Part shown: positions 9,743-20,156 of the stretch, one piece after another
Layout: each line of letters begins with the position of its first letter
Numbering within the stretch: position 1 is the first letter of the stretch
Assembly (NCBI RefSeq): GCF_000176015.1
Contig: NZ_ACYY01000002.1
Span: 124,001 to 188,000 of the forward strand
Direction of reading: 5' to 3'
Origin: Rhodobacter ferrooxidans
GTDB lineage: Bacteria; Pseudomonadota; Alphaproteobacteria; Rhodobacterales; Rhodobacteraceae
DNA: 64,000 nt
Notes under the pieces: generated by a model
The model's database searches: none
What the model was told of the DNA's origin: nothing
Seen by the model: only the letters and a program-made list of their open reading frames with translations
Program-made: the position numbers and the translations under genes

Positions 9743-10353
9743 TCGGGGTGCATGCCGAAGCCGGGCTGTGGACGCTGACGCTGAACCGGCCCGAGAAAGC
9801 CAATTCGCTGACCCGCGACATGCTGGAGCGGCTGGATACGGCGGTGGAGCGCGCCGGGGCGCAGGGGGCGCGGGCGCTGCTGCTGACCGGCACGGGCAAG
9901 GTGTTTTCCGCCGGTGCCGATCTGGACGAGGCCCGCGCCGGGCTGGCCACCGATCCGGTCTGGGAGCGGCTGTCGGCGCGGATCGCGGCGCTGCCCTGCC
10001 TGACCATCGCCTGTCTGAACGGCACGCTGGCGGGGGGCGCCATGGGCATGGCGCTGGCTTGTGATCTGCGGCTGGCGGTGCCTTCCACCAAGGTGTTCTA
10101 TCCGGTGATGAAGCTGGGGTTCCTGCCGCAGCCATCTGATCCCAAACGGTTGGTGGCGTTGGTCGGGCCGTCACGCGCCAAGTTGATCCTGATGGCCGGG
10201 GTGAAGGCCAGTGCCGAGGAGGCCCTGGCCTGGGGCCTGATCGACCGCATCTTGCCGCCCGAGGACTTGTTGGCGGAGGCGGCGCTGTTGGCCGCGGATT
10301 CGCTGGGGGCCAGCAGCCATCATGTGGCGGCGATCAAGGGATTGATTGGCTGA
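9739..10353 (+). CDS. enoyl-CoA hydratase/isomerase (crotonase)-fold protein, atypical active site
   Basis: Crotonase superfamily protein of 204 residues, about 50 shorter than ordinary enoyl-CoA hydratases because the C-terminal helices are abbreviated. The CoA-binding and oxyanion-hole segments SAGADLDEA and LNGTLAGGAMGMALACDLRLA are present. However the two catalytic Glu of enoyl-CoA hydratase, expected in GGxCE and PEVKLG, read as GGAMG and PVMKLG here, so ordinary hydration is unlikely. Starts inside the stop of the SDR gene (ATGA overlap). Could be an isomerase, thioesterase or a non-catalytic acyl-CoA binder. Confidence 0.85.
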   Translation: MIGVHAEAGLWTLTLNRPEKANSLTRDMLERLDTAVERAGAQGARALLLTGTGKVFSAGADLDEARAGLATDPVWERLSARIAALPCLTIACLNGTLAGGAMGMALACDLRLAVPSTKVFYPVMKLGFLPQPSDPKRLVALVGPSRAKLILMAGVKASAEEALAWGLIDRILPPEDLLAEAALLAADSLGASSHHVAAIKGLIG

Positions 10354-10407
10354 GGGTTTTTCCCGGGTATGGCGCAGGAGCCTGCGGCGGGGGTGAGAGC
10401 CGTCCAG

Positions 10408-10430
10408 GAAACGCTCCAGTGGAGCGTTTC
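10408..10430. repeat. intergenic palindrome, TCCxGTGGA family
   Basis: Perfect 11-base inverted repeat GAAACGCTCCA (10408-10418) / TGGAGCGTTTC (10420-10430) with one central base. The element at 17486-17508 has the same core TCC-GTGGA with compensating arm changes and the same following AG-CGGAG-AAC type sequence, so this is a repeated intergenic element. Confidence 0.75.
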
Positions 10431-10471
10431 AGGCGCGAACGCGCGGAGCGCCGGGAGAACAGATGAAATGC

Positions 10472-10503
10472 AAAGGCCGCGCCGGGTTTCGGGCGCGGCC
10501 TTT
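10472..10503. terminator. bidirectional terminator, helicase gene and crotonase gene
   Basis: Stem GGCCGCGCC (10475-10483) / GGCGCGGCC (10492-10500) with AAA before and TTT after; it can serve both the minus-strand helicase (stop at 10509) and the plus-strand crotonase gene. Confidence 0.8.
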
Positions 10504-10508
10504 GGCGT

Positions 10509-12998
10509 TCAGGCTTTGGGTTTGCGCGGCGGGGTGAAGCGTTTGGAGGTGTCCTTGGCGTCAACCTTGGCAGCGGCGGGTTTGGCTTTGGCGAAACCCG
10601 GCTTGCCAAAGCTCTTGCCCTCGGCGGCGTGGGATTTGAAACCGGCGGCGCGGCCGGGGCGGGCTTCGCCGCTTTCGGTCTTGCCGCCACCGAGCGATTT
10701 GAACCCGGCCGAGCGTGGGGCGGCGGGTTTGGCGCCGAACGGTTTGCCCGCCGGTTTGTCGCCCGCCTTCCAGCGCGGTTTGCTGTCGGCATCGGCCCCG
10801 GCCTCGGCGGCACGGCGCGGCGCATAGGGTTTGGCACCGGCGTCGTCACGCTTGGCGTAGGGTTTGGCCGGGCCATCCTCGCGCTTGGCATAGGGCTTGG
10901 CACCGTAGGGTTTGGCTGCCGCATCGTCGCGTTTGACGTAGGGCTTCTTCGCACCCTCCGCCCGCGGCGCATAGGGGGCCTTGGGGCCATCGGCGCGCGG
11001 GGCCCATGGCTTGGCGGGGGCATCGTCGCGCTTGGCATAGGGCTTCGGCGCGTCGTCACGTTTGACGTAGGGCTTGCGCGGGGCGTCATCGCGCGGGGCG
11101 TAGGGCTTGGGGGCCTCGTCGCGCTTGACGTAGGGCTTGCGCGGCGCCTCGGCGGTTTCCGCGGCCTCGCGTTTCACATAGGGCTTTTTCGGCGCCGGAG
11201 CGGGTTCGGCGGCCTCGGGCGCGACGTAGGGCGCTTTTGGCGTGTCTTCCACCTTCGGCTTGTAGGCGGTCAGGGCATCGCCTTCCTCGACCACGCGCGG
11301 CGGTTTGGGCACATAGGCGGGTTTGTCGGCACGCGGGGCACGCGGCGCGTCGTCATCGCGCGCGGGACGCGGGCTGGGCTTTTCATAGACCTTGCGGGGC
11401 GCGCGTTCGGGGCGGTCCATCGACGGCTCGCCCTCCATCCGCCGCATCACCACGCCGGATTCCAGCTCGAAGGACGCGCCGAACCGGCTGGCCACCGGCT
11501 TGGCGATCTGCACGAAGGTTTCATCCTCCTGCACCCGGATGGCGCCGATCTCGTTCTTGGTGATGCCGCCGCCGTCGCAGATTTTCGGCAACAGCCAGCG
11601 CGCCTCGGCCCGGCCGGAGCGACCCACCGACAGCGCGAACCACACCGATTCGCCAAACTCCGTGCGTTCACGGGCGGCGGAAGGGGCGGCATTGGCGTCT
11701 TGCAATTCTTCGGGGGCCGAGCGCCCCTCGCGCCACAGCCGCACGAAGGCCGAGGCCACCTGTTCGGCGCCGAAGCGTTCCAGCAGGGTCGCGGCAATCT
11801 CGGCCTCGTTGCCCGCAGGCGCCATCAGCACCGGATGTTCCAGCACGCGGGCGTCATCGCGCATCTGCACTTCGTCGGCGGAAGGTGCCTTGGCCCATTC
11901 GGCCACCACCTTGGCACCTTGCAGCAGCCGCTGGGCCTTGCGGAACTCGGCCGGGGTCACGATCAGCGCCGAAACGCCTTTCGACCCCGCCCGCCCGGTG
12001 CGGCCCGAGCGGTGCAGCAGCACTTCGGAGTTCGAGGGCAGGTCGGCGTGGATCACCAGATCGAGGCCCGGCAGGTCGATGCCACGGGCGGCCACATCCG
12101 TCGCAATGCAAACGCGGGCGCGACCGTCGCGCAGCGATTGCAAGGCATGGGTGCGTTCTTGTTGGCTAAGTTCGCCCGACAAAGCCACCACCTGAAAACC
12201 GCGGTTGCCCATGCGGGCCAGCAGGTGATTCACCGCGACCCGGGTCTTGCAGAACACGATGGCCGAGCGCGCCTCGTAGAACCGCAGCAGGTTGAAGATC
12301 GCATGCTCGCGGTCGCGGGTGCTGACATTCAGCGCCCGGTATTCGATATCGACATGCTGACGCGCCTCGCCGGCGGTTTGCAGCCGCAGGGCGTTGTTCT
12401 GGAAATCCTTCGCCAGTTCGGCAATCGCTTTCGGCACGGTGGCGGAAAACATCAGAGTGCGGCGTTCGGCGGGGGCGGCTTGCAGGATGAACTCCAGATC
12501 CTCGCGGAAGCCGAGGTCCAGCATCTCGTCCGCCTCGTCCAGCACGGCGGCGCGCAGGCCGGAAAGATCAAGACTGCGACGCTCGATATGGTCGCGCAAC
12601 CGGCCCGGCGTGCCGACGACGATATGGGCGCCGCGGTCCAGCGCCCGCTTTTCGGTGCGGTAATCCATGCCGCCGACGCAGGTGGCAATGATCGCGCCGG
12701 TCTCGGCGTAAAGCCAGTCCAGCTCGCGCGCCACTTGCAGCGCCAGTTCGCGGGTGGGGGCGATGATCAGCGCCATCGGCGTGTCGGCAAACAGCAGCCG
12801 GTCGGCGCCGCGCAGCAGTTCGTCGGCAATGGCGATGCCGAAGGCCACGGTCTTGCCGGAACCAGTCTGCGCCGAAACCAGCAGGTCGCGGCCCGTCACG
12901 TCGCCGCTCAGCACGGCGTCCTGCACCGGGGTCAGGGTTTCATAGCCCTTGGCGGCCAACGCCGCAGCCAGCGGCGCGGCGATCTCGATATGTGTCAT
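10509..12998 (-). CDS. DEAD-box RNA helicase with DbpA-type RNA-binding domain and long basic repeat tail
   Basis: ATP-dependent RNA helicase of 829 residues. Core motifs: Q motif TPVQDAVL, AQTGSGKT (43-50), PTRELA, DEAD at 154-157, SAT at 185-187 and the C-terminal STDVAARGID-like CIATDVAARGIDLPG and HRSGRTGRAG. Around 455-510 WFALSVGRSGRAEARWLLP begins a DbpA/CsdA RNA-binding domain. From about residue 540 to the end runs an extremely Lys/Pro/Arg/Asp-rich tail with about a dozen imperfect KPYVKRDDAP units. Likely role in ribosome assembly or cold-shock mRNA unwinding (DeaD/CsdA type). Monocistronic; start ATG 12998. Confidence 0.93.
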   Translation of the reverse strand: MTHIEIAAPLAAALAAKGYETLTPVQDAVLSGDVTGRDLLVSAQTGSGKTVAFGIAIADELLRGADRLLFADTPMALIIAPTRELALQVARELDWLYAETGAIIATCVGGMDYRTEKRALDRGAHIVVGTPGRLRDHIERRSLDLSGLRAAVLDEADEMLDLGFREDLEFILQAAPAERRTLMFSATVPKAIAELAKDFQNNALRLQTAGEARQHVDIEYRALNVSTRDREHAIFNLLRFYEARSAIVFCKTRVAVNHLLARMGNRGFQVVALSGELSQQERTHALQSLRDGRARVCIATDVAARGIDLPGLDLVIHADLPSNSEVLLHRSGRTGRAGSKGVSALIVTPAEFRKAQRLLQGAKVVAEWAKAPSADEVQMRDDARVLEHPVLMAPAGNEAEIAATLLERFGAEQVASAFVRLWREGRSAPEELQDANAAPSAARERTEFGESVWFALSVGRSGRAEARWLLPKICDGGGITKNEIGAIRVQEDETFVQIAKPVASRFGASFELESGVVMRRMEGEPSMDRPERAPRKVYEKPSPRPARDDDAPRAPRADKPAYVPKPPRVVEEGDALTAYKPKVEDTPKAPYVAPEAAEPAPAPKKPYVKREAAETAEAPRKPYVKRDEAPKPYAPRDDAPRKPYVKRDDAPKPYAKRDDAPAKPWAPRADGPKAPYAPRAEGAKKPYVKRDDAAAKPYGAKPYAKREDGPAKPYAKRDDAGAKPYAPRRAAEAGADADSKPRWKAGDKPAGKPFGAKPAAPRSAGFKSLGGGKTESGEARPGRAAGFKSHAAEGKSFGKPGFAKAKPAAAKVDAKDTSKRFTPPRKPKA

Positions 12999-13156
12999 AT
13001 GTTCTACCTGATGGGGCGCGCGCGGCGCCCGATGATGCCAAATTCAGCGGCACCTCATTCCCCATCGCAAGCCGGCCTCCTCGCCGCCTGCCCCGGAATC
13101 CTCGGGCCGTGAGGGGGGCTGATACAGGGAAACTGCGGTGAAGTATAGCGAAAGCC

Positions 13157-14176
13157 TTAGCGCCGCATCATTGCCAGCCGGATCAGCGCGCGTTCCATCA
13201 CCGCCATGGCGGGGGCGCGCGAGGTGGAGCGCAGGGTCAGGTCGGTTTCCACCAGCAGCGACAGGGCGGTTTCCAGATTGCGCAGGCCCCAGCCCTGCAC
13301 CTGTTGCAACATCCGGTCGCGGCGCGGGCCGAACACCGGCGGGCGCATCCTTGCCAGGCCCGAGGCAGGCCCGCCCGGATCGGCGGCGGCGAAGTGCAGG
13401 GTGCGAAAGTGCCGCAGCGCGTTGATGCACAGGCTGACCGGCAGCACGCCTTGCCCCTCCAGCCGCCGCATCAGCGGGCCGACCGCATTGCCGCGCCCTT
13501 CGGCCACCGCGTGCAGCACGTCATCCACCTCGGCCTCGATGCTGCCGGGGGCACAGGCGGCGACGTCTTCGGGGGTCAGGGGCGTCGCATCCTGCCATTT
13601 GTAAAGCGACAGCTTTTCAACGGTTTGCCGGAAGTCGCCGGGGTCGAGGTCGCGGCCCAGCGCCAGCAGATCGGTCATCGCGGCGGGAGAAATGGCGGCA
13701 AGGCCGGATTTCGTCAGCACGGCTTCAATCTCCTCGCGCGAGGGCGGGTCGTCGTAAAGCCCGATGCTGATCGCACTGCCATGGTCGTCGAACAGCTTTT
13801 TCAGCGCCGATTTGCCGGTCAGGTTGCCTGCGGTGACAATCAGCGTCGCATCCCCCGGCCGCCAGTCCTTCAGCGCAATGGCGACCAGCGGTGCCACGGC
13901 ATCCGAGGCCTCCTCCAGGAACGCCACCCGTGGGCCGGGGAAAAACCCCTGCGCCCGGCAAGCGTCGATCAGGGCGGCGGGGTCTTTGCGCAGGTCGGCG
14001 GCAGACAGCCGGGCCAGCCGCATTTCCGCCTCGCCTTCCGGTCCGATCAGCGCGGCGATCACCTCTTGCCGCCGCAGCGCCACCCGCATCGCATCCTGGC
14101 CAAAGATCAGCAGGCCGGTGCGCTTGGGGTCGGGTTTGCCGAAATAGCGGCTGGCCTCGGCGCCCGACAGCTTCAT
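13157..14176 (-). CDS. holA: DNA polymerase III delta subunit
   Basis: Clamp-loader delta subunit of 339 residues, which opens the beta clamp. It shows GLLIFGQDAMRVALRRQEVIAAL near the N-terminus, LIVTAGNLTGKSALKKLF in the middle and the conserved C-terminal helical collar domain. The usable start is ATG 14176 ([12 protein letters not shown]), which overlaps the lptE stop as ATGA; the open frame upstream to 14365 is just read-through of the lptE region. Third gene of leuS-lptE-holA, a neighbour order conserved across Proteobacteria. Confidence 0.92.
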   Translation of the reverse strand: MKLSGAEASRYFGKPDPKRTGLLIFGQDAMRVALRRQEVIAALIGPEGEAEMRLARLSAADLRKDPAALIDACRAQGFFPGPRVAFLEEASDAVAPLVAIALKDWRPGDATLIVTAGNLTGKSALKKLFDDHGSAISIGLYDDPPSREEIEAVLTKSGLAAISPAAMTDLLALGRDLDPGDFRQTVEKLSLYKWQDATPLTPEDVAACAPGSIEAEVDDVLHAVAEGRGNAVGPLMRRLEGQGVLPVSLCINALRHFRTLHFAAADPGGPASGLARMRPPVFGPRRDRMLQQVQGWGLRNLETALSLLVETDLTLRSTSRAPAMAVMERALIRLAMMRR

Positions 14177-14647
14177 CCCGCCCAGCGCCCCGAGGTGGCC
14201 AGAAGCCGCATCACAATCTGGTCGGCGAGGATGCGCATCAGCCGGTAGCCTGCGTCTTCCTCGGCGGTCAGGCCGGCCACGGTGCTGCCGGTAGCGGAAT
14301 AGGAGGTAAAGCTTTCCACCTTGCCACCCGCCACCCTGCTGCCAGCGCCATCGGTCAGCGTCCAATCCACCGCGCCCGTCAGGTTATAGCGCAGCACCGC
14401 GTTTTCCGGGGTGATCGCAACGCCGATCGGTTTGGTGGTGATGGTATAGGCAAGCTGGAACCGCGCGGCTTCGGGGCGGCCCAGCCGTTCCTCCAGCCGC
14501 TCGACCAGATCGAAGCCATTCTTGTCACTGGGGGCCGCGACCCGGATCGCCCCTTGCAGATGCTCGGCAGGCCCGCCCGGCGCATAGGCCGGGGTAAAGC
14601 CGCAACCGGCCAAGGCTGCGGCGATCAGGCCAAGAAAGGTGCGGCGG

Positions 14648-14661
<14 letters not shown>
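14173..14661 (-). CDS. lptE: LPS-assembly lipoprotein LptE
   Basis: 162-residue lipoprotein that plugs the LptD outer-membrane LPS translocon. N-terminal signal with lipobox AALAGCGF (Cys near residue 20), followed by FTPAYAPGG, typical of LptE/RlpB. It overlaps leuS by 14 bases upstream and holA by 4 bases downstream, so translation is coupled through the operon. Sequence conservation in this family is low; the assignment rests on the lipobox, size and the leuS-holA context. Confidence 0.88.
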
Positions 14662-17371
<2,710 letters not shown>

Positions 17372-17443
17372 GGGGGCCTCGTTCTCTGGCATTGTGGCGC
17401 CGAGTTACACCGACCGCAGGCAAAAGGTCCAGAGCAGGCTTGC

Positions 17444-17470
17444 CATTCACCTTTGTCCAAATATCCCGGG
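17444..17470 (-). repeat. ATATTTG intergenic element, copy 1
   Basis: On the minus strand reads CCCGGGATATTTG then GACAAAGGTGAATGG. Member of the family described at 28018, 38870, 41602, 42804 and 61849. Confidence 0.7.
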
Positions 17471-17485
17471 GTGATCCGCGCCCGA

Positions 17486-17508
17486 AAAAGGGTCCGGTGG
17501 ACCCTTTT
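17486..17508. repeat. intergenic palindrome, TCCxGTGGA family
   Basis: Inverted repeat AAAAGGGTCC (17486-17495) / GGACCCTTTT (17499-17508) with a GGT loop. Second member of the family with 10408-10430. Its T-rich flank would also let it act as a terminator. Confidence 0.7.
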
Positions 17509-17583
17509 CAGCGGAGAACGCCCGGCCCGTGGCCAGGCCGGGGGGCAGAGCCCCGGCTGCCAGCGGCAATACCAGACGTCAGA

Positions 17584-18135
17584 TCACAGATTGCCGTCGC
17601 GGATGCGCAACTGCCGCGCCCGGGTCAGGATGGCATCCTCGACCGCCTGCGCGGTTTCCGGTGCGACGGCCCCGCCACCGCGCGACACCAGCGCCACGTT
17701 CAGCGACCGCGCATCCAGCGCCGGGTCCTGCACATAGACGGTGGCGCGATAGGCCCGCCCACCGCCGGGCGGCGTGCCAAAGCCGGTCACGATCACCCCG
17801 GTGAACGGGTCCACCGATTCGATGGGCAGGAAGTTCAGCACATCCAGCGAGGCGTTCCAGATATACTTGTTCACCTCGACCGTGGTGTTGGGGTTGGCCG
17901 AGTTCGAGAACAGATCCCAGATCGTTGACCGCGGCTTGTCTTCGCCACTGGCCTTGGCCAGAGCCGCGCGTTGCGCATCGGCGGCCTGCCGGCTGGCAAG
18001 CTGCGAATCCGTGGGGATACCGTCGCTCTTGCGGAACAGACCCGAGTCGCCGCTGGCAAAACCACCGCCGCAAGCCGAAAGGGCAAACATGAGGCTGCCC
18101 GCGATTGCAGCGCGCGCGAGGTGGTGCAAGCTCAT
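17584..18135 (-). CDS. DUF3576 lipoprotein
   Basis: 183-residue outer-membrane-type lipoprotein. The signal peptide ends in the lipobox LSACGGG (Cys about residue 22), then a flexible linker, then a conserved domain IWDLFSNSANPNTTVEVNKYIW and PFTGVIVTGFGTPPGGGRAYR, which is the DUF3576 family of alphaproteobacteria. Function unknown; it commonly sits upstream of leuS in Rhodobacteraceae, as here (213 bases upstream of leuS). ATG 18135 is used because it begins the lipoprotein signal; the frame is open further upstream without support. Confidence 0.88.
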   Translation of the reverse strand: MSLHHLARAAIAGSLMFALSACGGGFASGDSGLFRKSDGIPTDSQLASRQAADAQRAALAKASGEDKPRSTIWDLFSNSANPNTTVEVNKYIWNASLDVLNFLPIESVDPFTGVIVTGFGTPPGGGRAYRATVYVQDPALDARSLNVALVSRGGGAVAPETAQAVEDAILTRARQLRIRDGNL

Positions 18136-18433
18136 ACGTTCCCCCGATTTATTCCCGCCCTGTCTAGCCCAGCGCGCATTGGCGAACAAGACCTTTCCCG
18201 AACGCCGCCCCGCCCCTCGCGCACGCGCTTTATATAACGCGACGCTCGGGGTCGCGGTTCCCGGTGCCAAATTCCGGCCAAAACCCACTGTGGCATTGCT
18301 GCACCATCGACCACGTGTTTCCGGAACGAACCCAGCCGCGCATTGCAATCCCGACCCCAAAGAACGAAACAGAGGCATACCCACTCGGATTCCCCTGGGC
18401 TGGGCCGCACCTTTAAGACAAATGAGGGAAACT

Positions 18434-19357
18434 ATGAAAAAGATTCTTCTTGCTACCACCCTGCTCGTCGCGACCTCGAGCATCGCCGCCGCCGAAGGCC
18501 TCGCAGTGACCGGTTCGGTTGATTTCGGCCTGGACTACACCGATGGCGCCCCCGCCGGTTTCGACAACACCACCACCATCATGGAAACCTACCTGACCTT
18601 CACCGGTTCGGGTGAAACTGATGGCGGCCTGTCGTTCGGCATGGAAGCCGTTCTGGCCCAGTACGACACCCTGGCTCCGGACTACGTGGATGACGGCACC
18701 ACCGTTTACATCTCGGGCGCTTTCGGCAAGCTGACCTTCGGCGACGTTGCCGAAGCTGACGAAGTTGCCACCCTGTCCGACCTCGGCGTGACCGGCATTG
18801 GCCTGGACAACGTTGCAGAAGCCCTGTCGGGCGACTCGACCGGCTACGGCACCAAGAACGCCATCTCGCACGACGTGAACTACAGCTACGCCACCGGCGG
18901 CCTGAGCTTCGCCGTGTCGGCCCGCGTTGGTGAAGCCACCCCGCTTGCCAAGAACGACTCGGCAGCTGTCGGCGTGAAGTACACCTTCGGTGACTACTAT
19001 GTTGGCGTCGGCTACAACGACACCGATCTGGAAATCGCCTCTTCCGCAGCTGATGGCGCGACCACCTCGGGTTACATCGGTGGCACCATTGGTCCGGTTG
19101 GCGTTAAAGCCATGTACTCCAGCTTTGATCCGGAACTCGCTGGTGCTCCGAAAGCCGAAGCCTGGGGCATCACCGCGGACTACAAGATGGACGCTCTGAC
19201 CCTGACGGCTGCCGTCGCGGACAACGACTTCTCGACCGACACCTCCTACGGTATCGGTGCTGCCTATGACCTGGGCGGCGGCGCTGTCGTGAAGGGCGCT
19301 GTCGGTTCGATCGACAACGTGACCCGTGCGCAAGTCGGTATGTCGCTGTCGTTCTGA
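18434..19357 (+). CDS. outer-membrane porin
   Basis: Trimeric general porin of the Rhodobacter/Paracoccus type, 307 residues. A signal peptide MKKILLATTLLVATSSIAAA is followed by a beta-barrel of alternating strands starting GLAVTGSVDFGLDY and ending with the conserved C-terminal Phe (GMSLSF), the BAM recognition signal. Codons are strongly biased (ACC, GGC, CTG) as in highly expressed genes. GAGGGAA precedes ATG 18434. The 298-base upstream gap holds TATATAAC at 18228-18235 as a likely -10. A strong terminator follows. Expected to be one of the most abundant outer membrane proteins. Confidence 0.93.
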   Translation: MKKILLATTLLVATSSIAAAEGLAVTGSVDFGLDYTDGAPAGFDNTTTIMETYLTFTGSGETDGGLSFGMEAVLAQYDTLAPDYVDDGTTVYISGAFGKLTFGDVAEADEVATLSDLGVTGIGLDNVAEALSGDSTGYGTKNAISHDVNYSYATGGLSFAVSARVGEATPLAKNDSAAVGVKYTFGDYYVGVGYNDTDLEIASSAADGATTSGYIGGTIGPVGVKAMYSSFDPELAGAPKAEAWGITADYKMDALTLTAAVADNDFSTDTSYGIGAAYDLGGGAVVKGAVGSIDNVTRAQVGMSLSF

Positions 19358-19378
19358 TCTGACGATCGGTTCTACGGA

Positions 19379-19405
19379 AAGAGCGGGCCTTGTGCCCGCT
19401 CTTTT
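19379..19405 (+). terminator. rho-independent terminator of the porin gene
   Basis: Stem GAGCGGGC (19381-19388) / GCCCGCTC (19394-19401), loop CTTGT, then TTTT, 21 bases after the porin stop. Confidence 0.92.
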
Positions 19406-19449
19406 CATTTTTAATACAGGGCTTGTTCGTCACCAGGCTTGGGGGTTTC

Positions 19450-20097
19450 ATGCCGCTGTCCGAAATCCAGACCCGCGTGGCCGCCGCCGCAACCGCCGCA
19501 GGCCGTGCGCCAGGGGCGGTGCAGTTGATTGCCGTGTCAAAGGTGCAGCCGCTGACGCGGGTGGTGGCGGTGCTGGAGCAGGGTCATCGGCTATTCGGTG
19601 AAAACTACGTGCAAGAGGCTCAGGGCAAATGGCCCGACCTGCGCGCCCGGTTTGGCGCGGTGCAGGTGCACATGATCGGGCCGTTGCAGACCAACAAGGC
19701 CAAGGTTGCCGTCGATCTTTTCGACGCCATCCACACGCTCGACCGCCCGTCGCTGGCCGAAAAGCTGGCGCGGCTGGCGCAGGATCGCGGTACCTGCCCG
19801 CAGCTTTTCGTGCAGGTCAACACCGGCGCCGAGCCGCAGAAGACCGGGGTGCTGCCCGCTGATGCGGATGCCTTCATTGCCACCTGTCGCGCCATGGACC
19901 TGCCGCTGGCCGGGCTGATGTGCATCCCGCCAGAAGGCACCGACAGCACGCCGCATTTCACCGAACTGGCCGCCATCGCCGCCCGCAACGGCCTTGCCGG
20001 CCTGTCTATGGGCATGAGCAGCGATTTCGAGGCGGCGATTGCTGCCGGTGCCACCCATGTCCGGGTCGGCAGCGCGATTTTCGGCGCCAGGGCCTGA
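19450..20097 (+). CDS. YggS/PLPBP-family PLP homeostasis protein
   Basis: 215-residue single-domain PLP-binding protein that buffers pyridoxal phosphate and influences amino-acid pools; it has no known catalytic turnover. PLP Lys lies in LIAVSKVQP (about residue 36), then LFGENYVQEAQGKWPDL, HMIGPLQTNKAK, LFVQVNTGAEPQKTG and LSMGMSSDFEAAIAAGATHVRVGSAIFG, all hallmarks. ATG 19450 is chosen; the open frame to 19390 is unsupported. It begins just after the porin terminator, and its stop codon is embedded in a repeated palindrome (20099-20142). Confidence 0.95.
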   Translation: MPLSEIQTRVAAAATAAGRAPGAVQLIAVSKVQPLTRVVAVLEQGHRLFGENYVQEAQGKWPDLRARFGAVQVHMIGPLQTNKAKVAVDLFDAIHTLDRPSLAEKLARLAQDRGTCPQLFVQVNTGAEPQKTGVLPADADAFIATCRAMDLPLAGLMCIPPEGTDSTPHFTELAAIAARNGLAGLSMGMSSDFEAAIAAGATHVRVGSAIFGARA

Positions 20098-20098
20098 A

Positions 20099-20142
20099 GC
20101 GCGTCAGGCAAAAGTGGACACCGGTTTTGCCGCCCGACGCGC
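20099..20142. repeat. AAAAGTGG-CCGGTTTT palindromic element, copy 1
   Basis: Nested inverted repeat: GCGCGTC (20099-20105) pairs with GACGCGC (20136-20142), and GGCAAAA (20107-20113) with TTTTGCC (20125-20131), around GTGGACACCGG. It begins 2 bases after the stop codon of the YggS gene. This resembles the short palindromes with an AAAAGTGG core that are scattered in many alphaproteobacterial genomes. Confidence 0.8.
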
Positions 20143-20156
20143 GAAAATCGCAAGGT

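Noticed and set aside
10509-11380. CRISPR-like or satellite array
   Set aside because: The repeats are in frame codons of the helicase tail, vary in length and lack spacers.
10629-13112. Long plus-strand open frame antisense to the DEAD-box helicase
   Set aside because: Mirror image of the helicase repeat tail; Gly/Arg-rich low complexity without domains.
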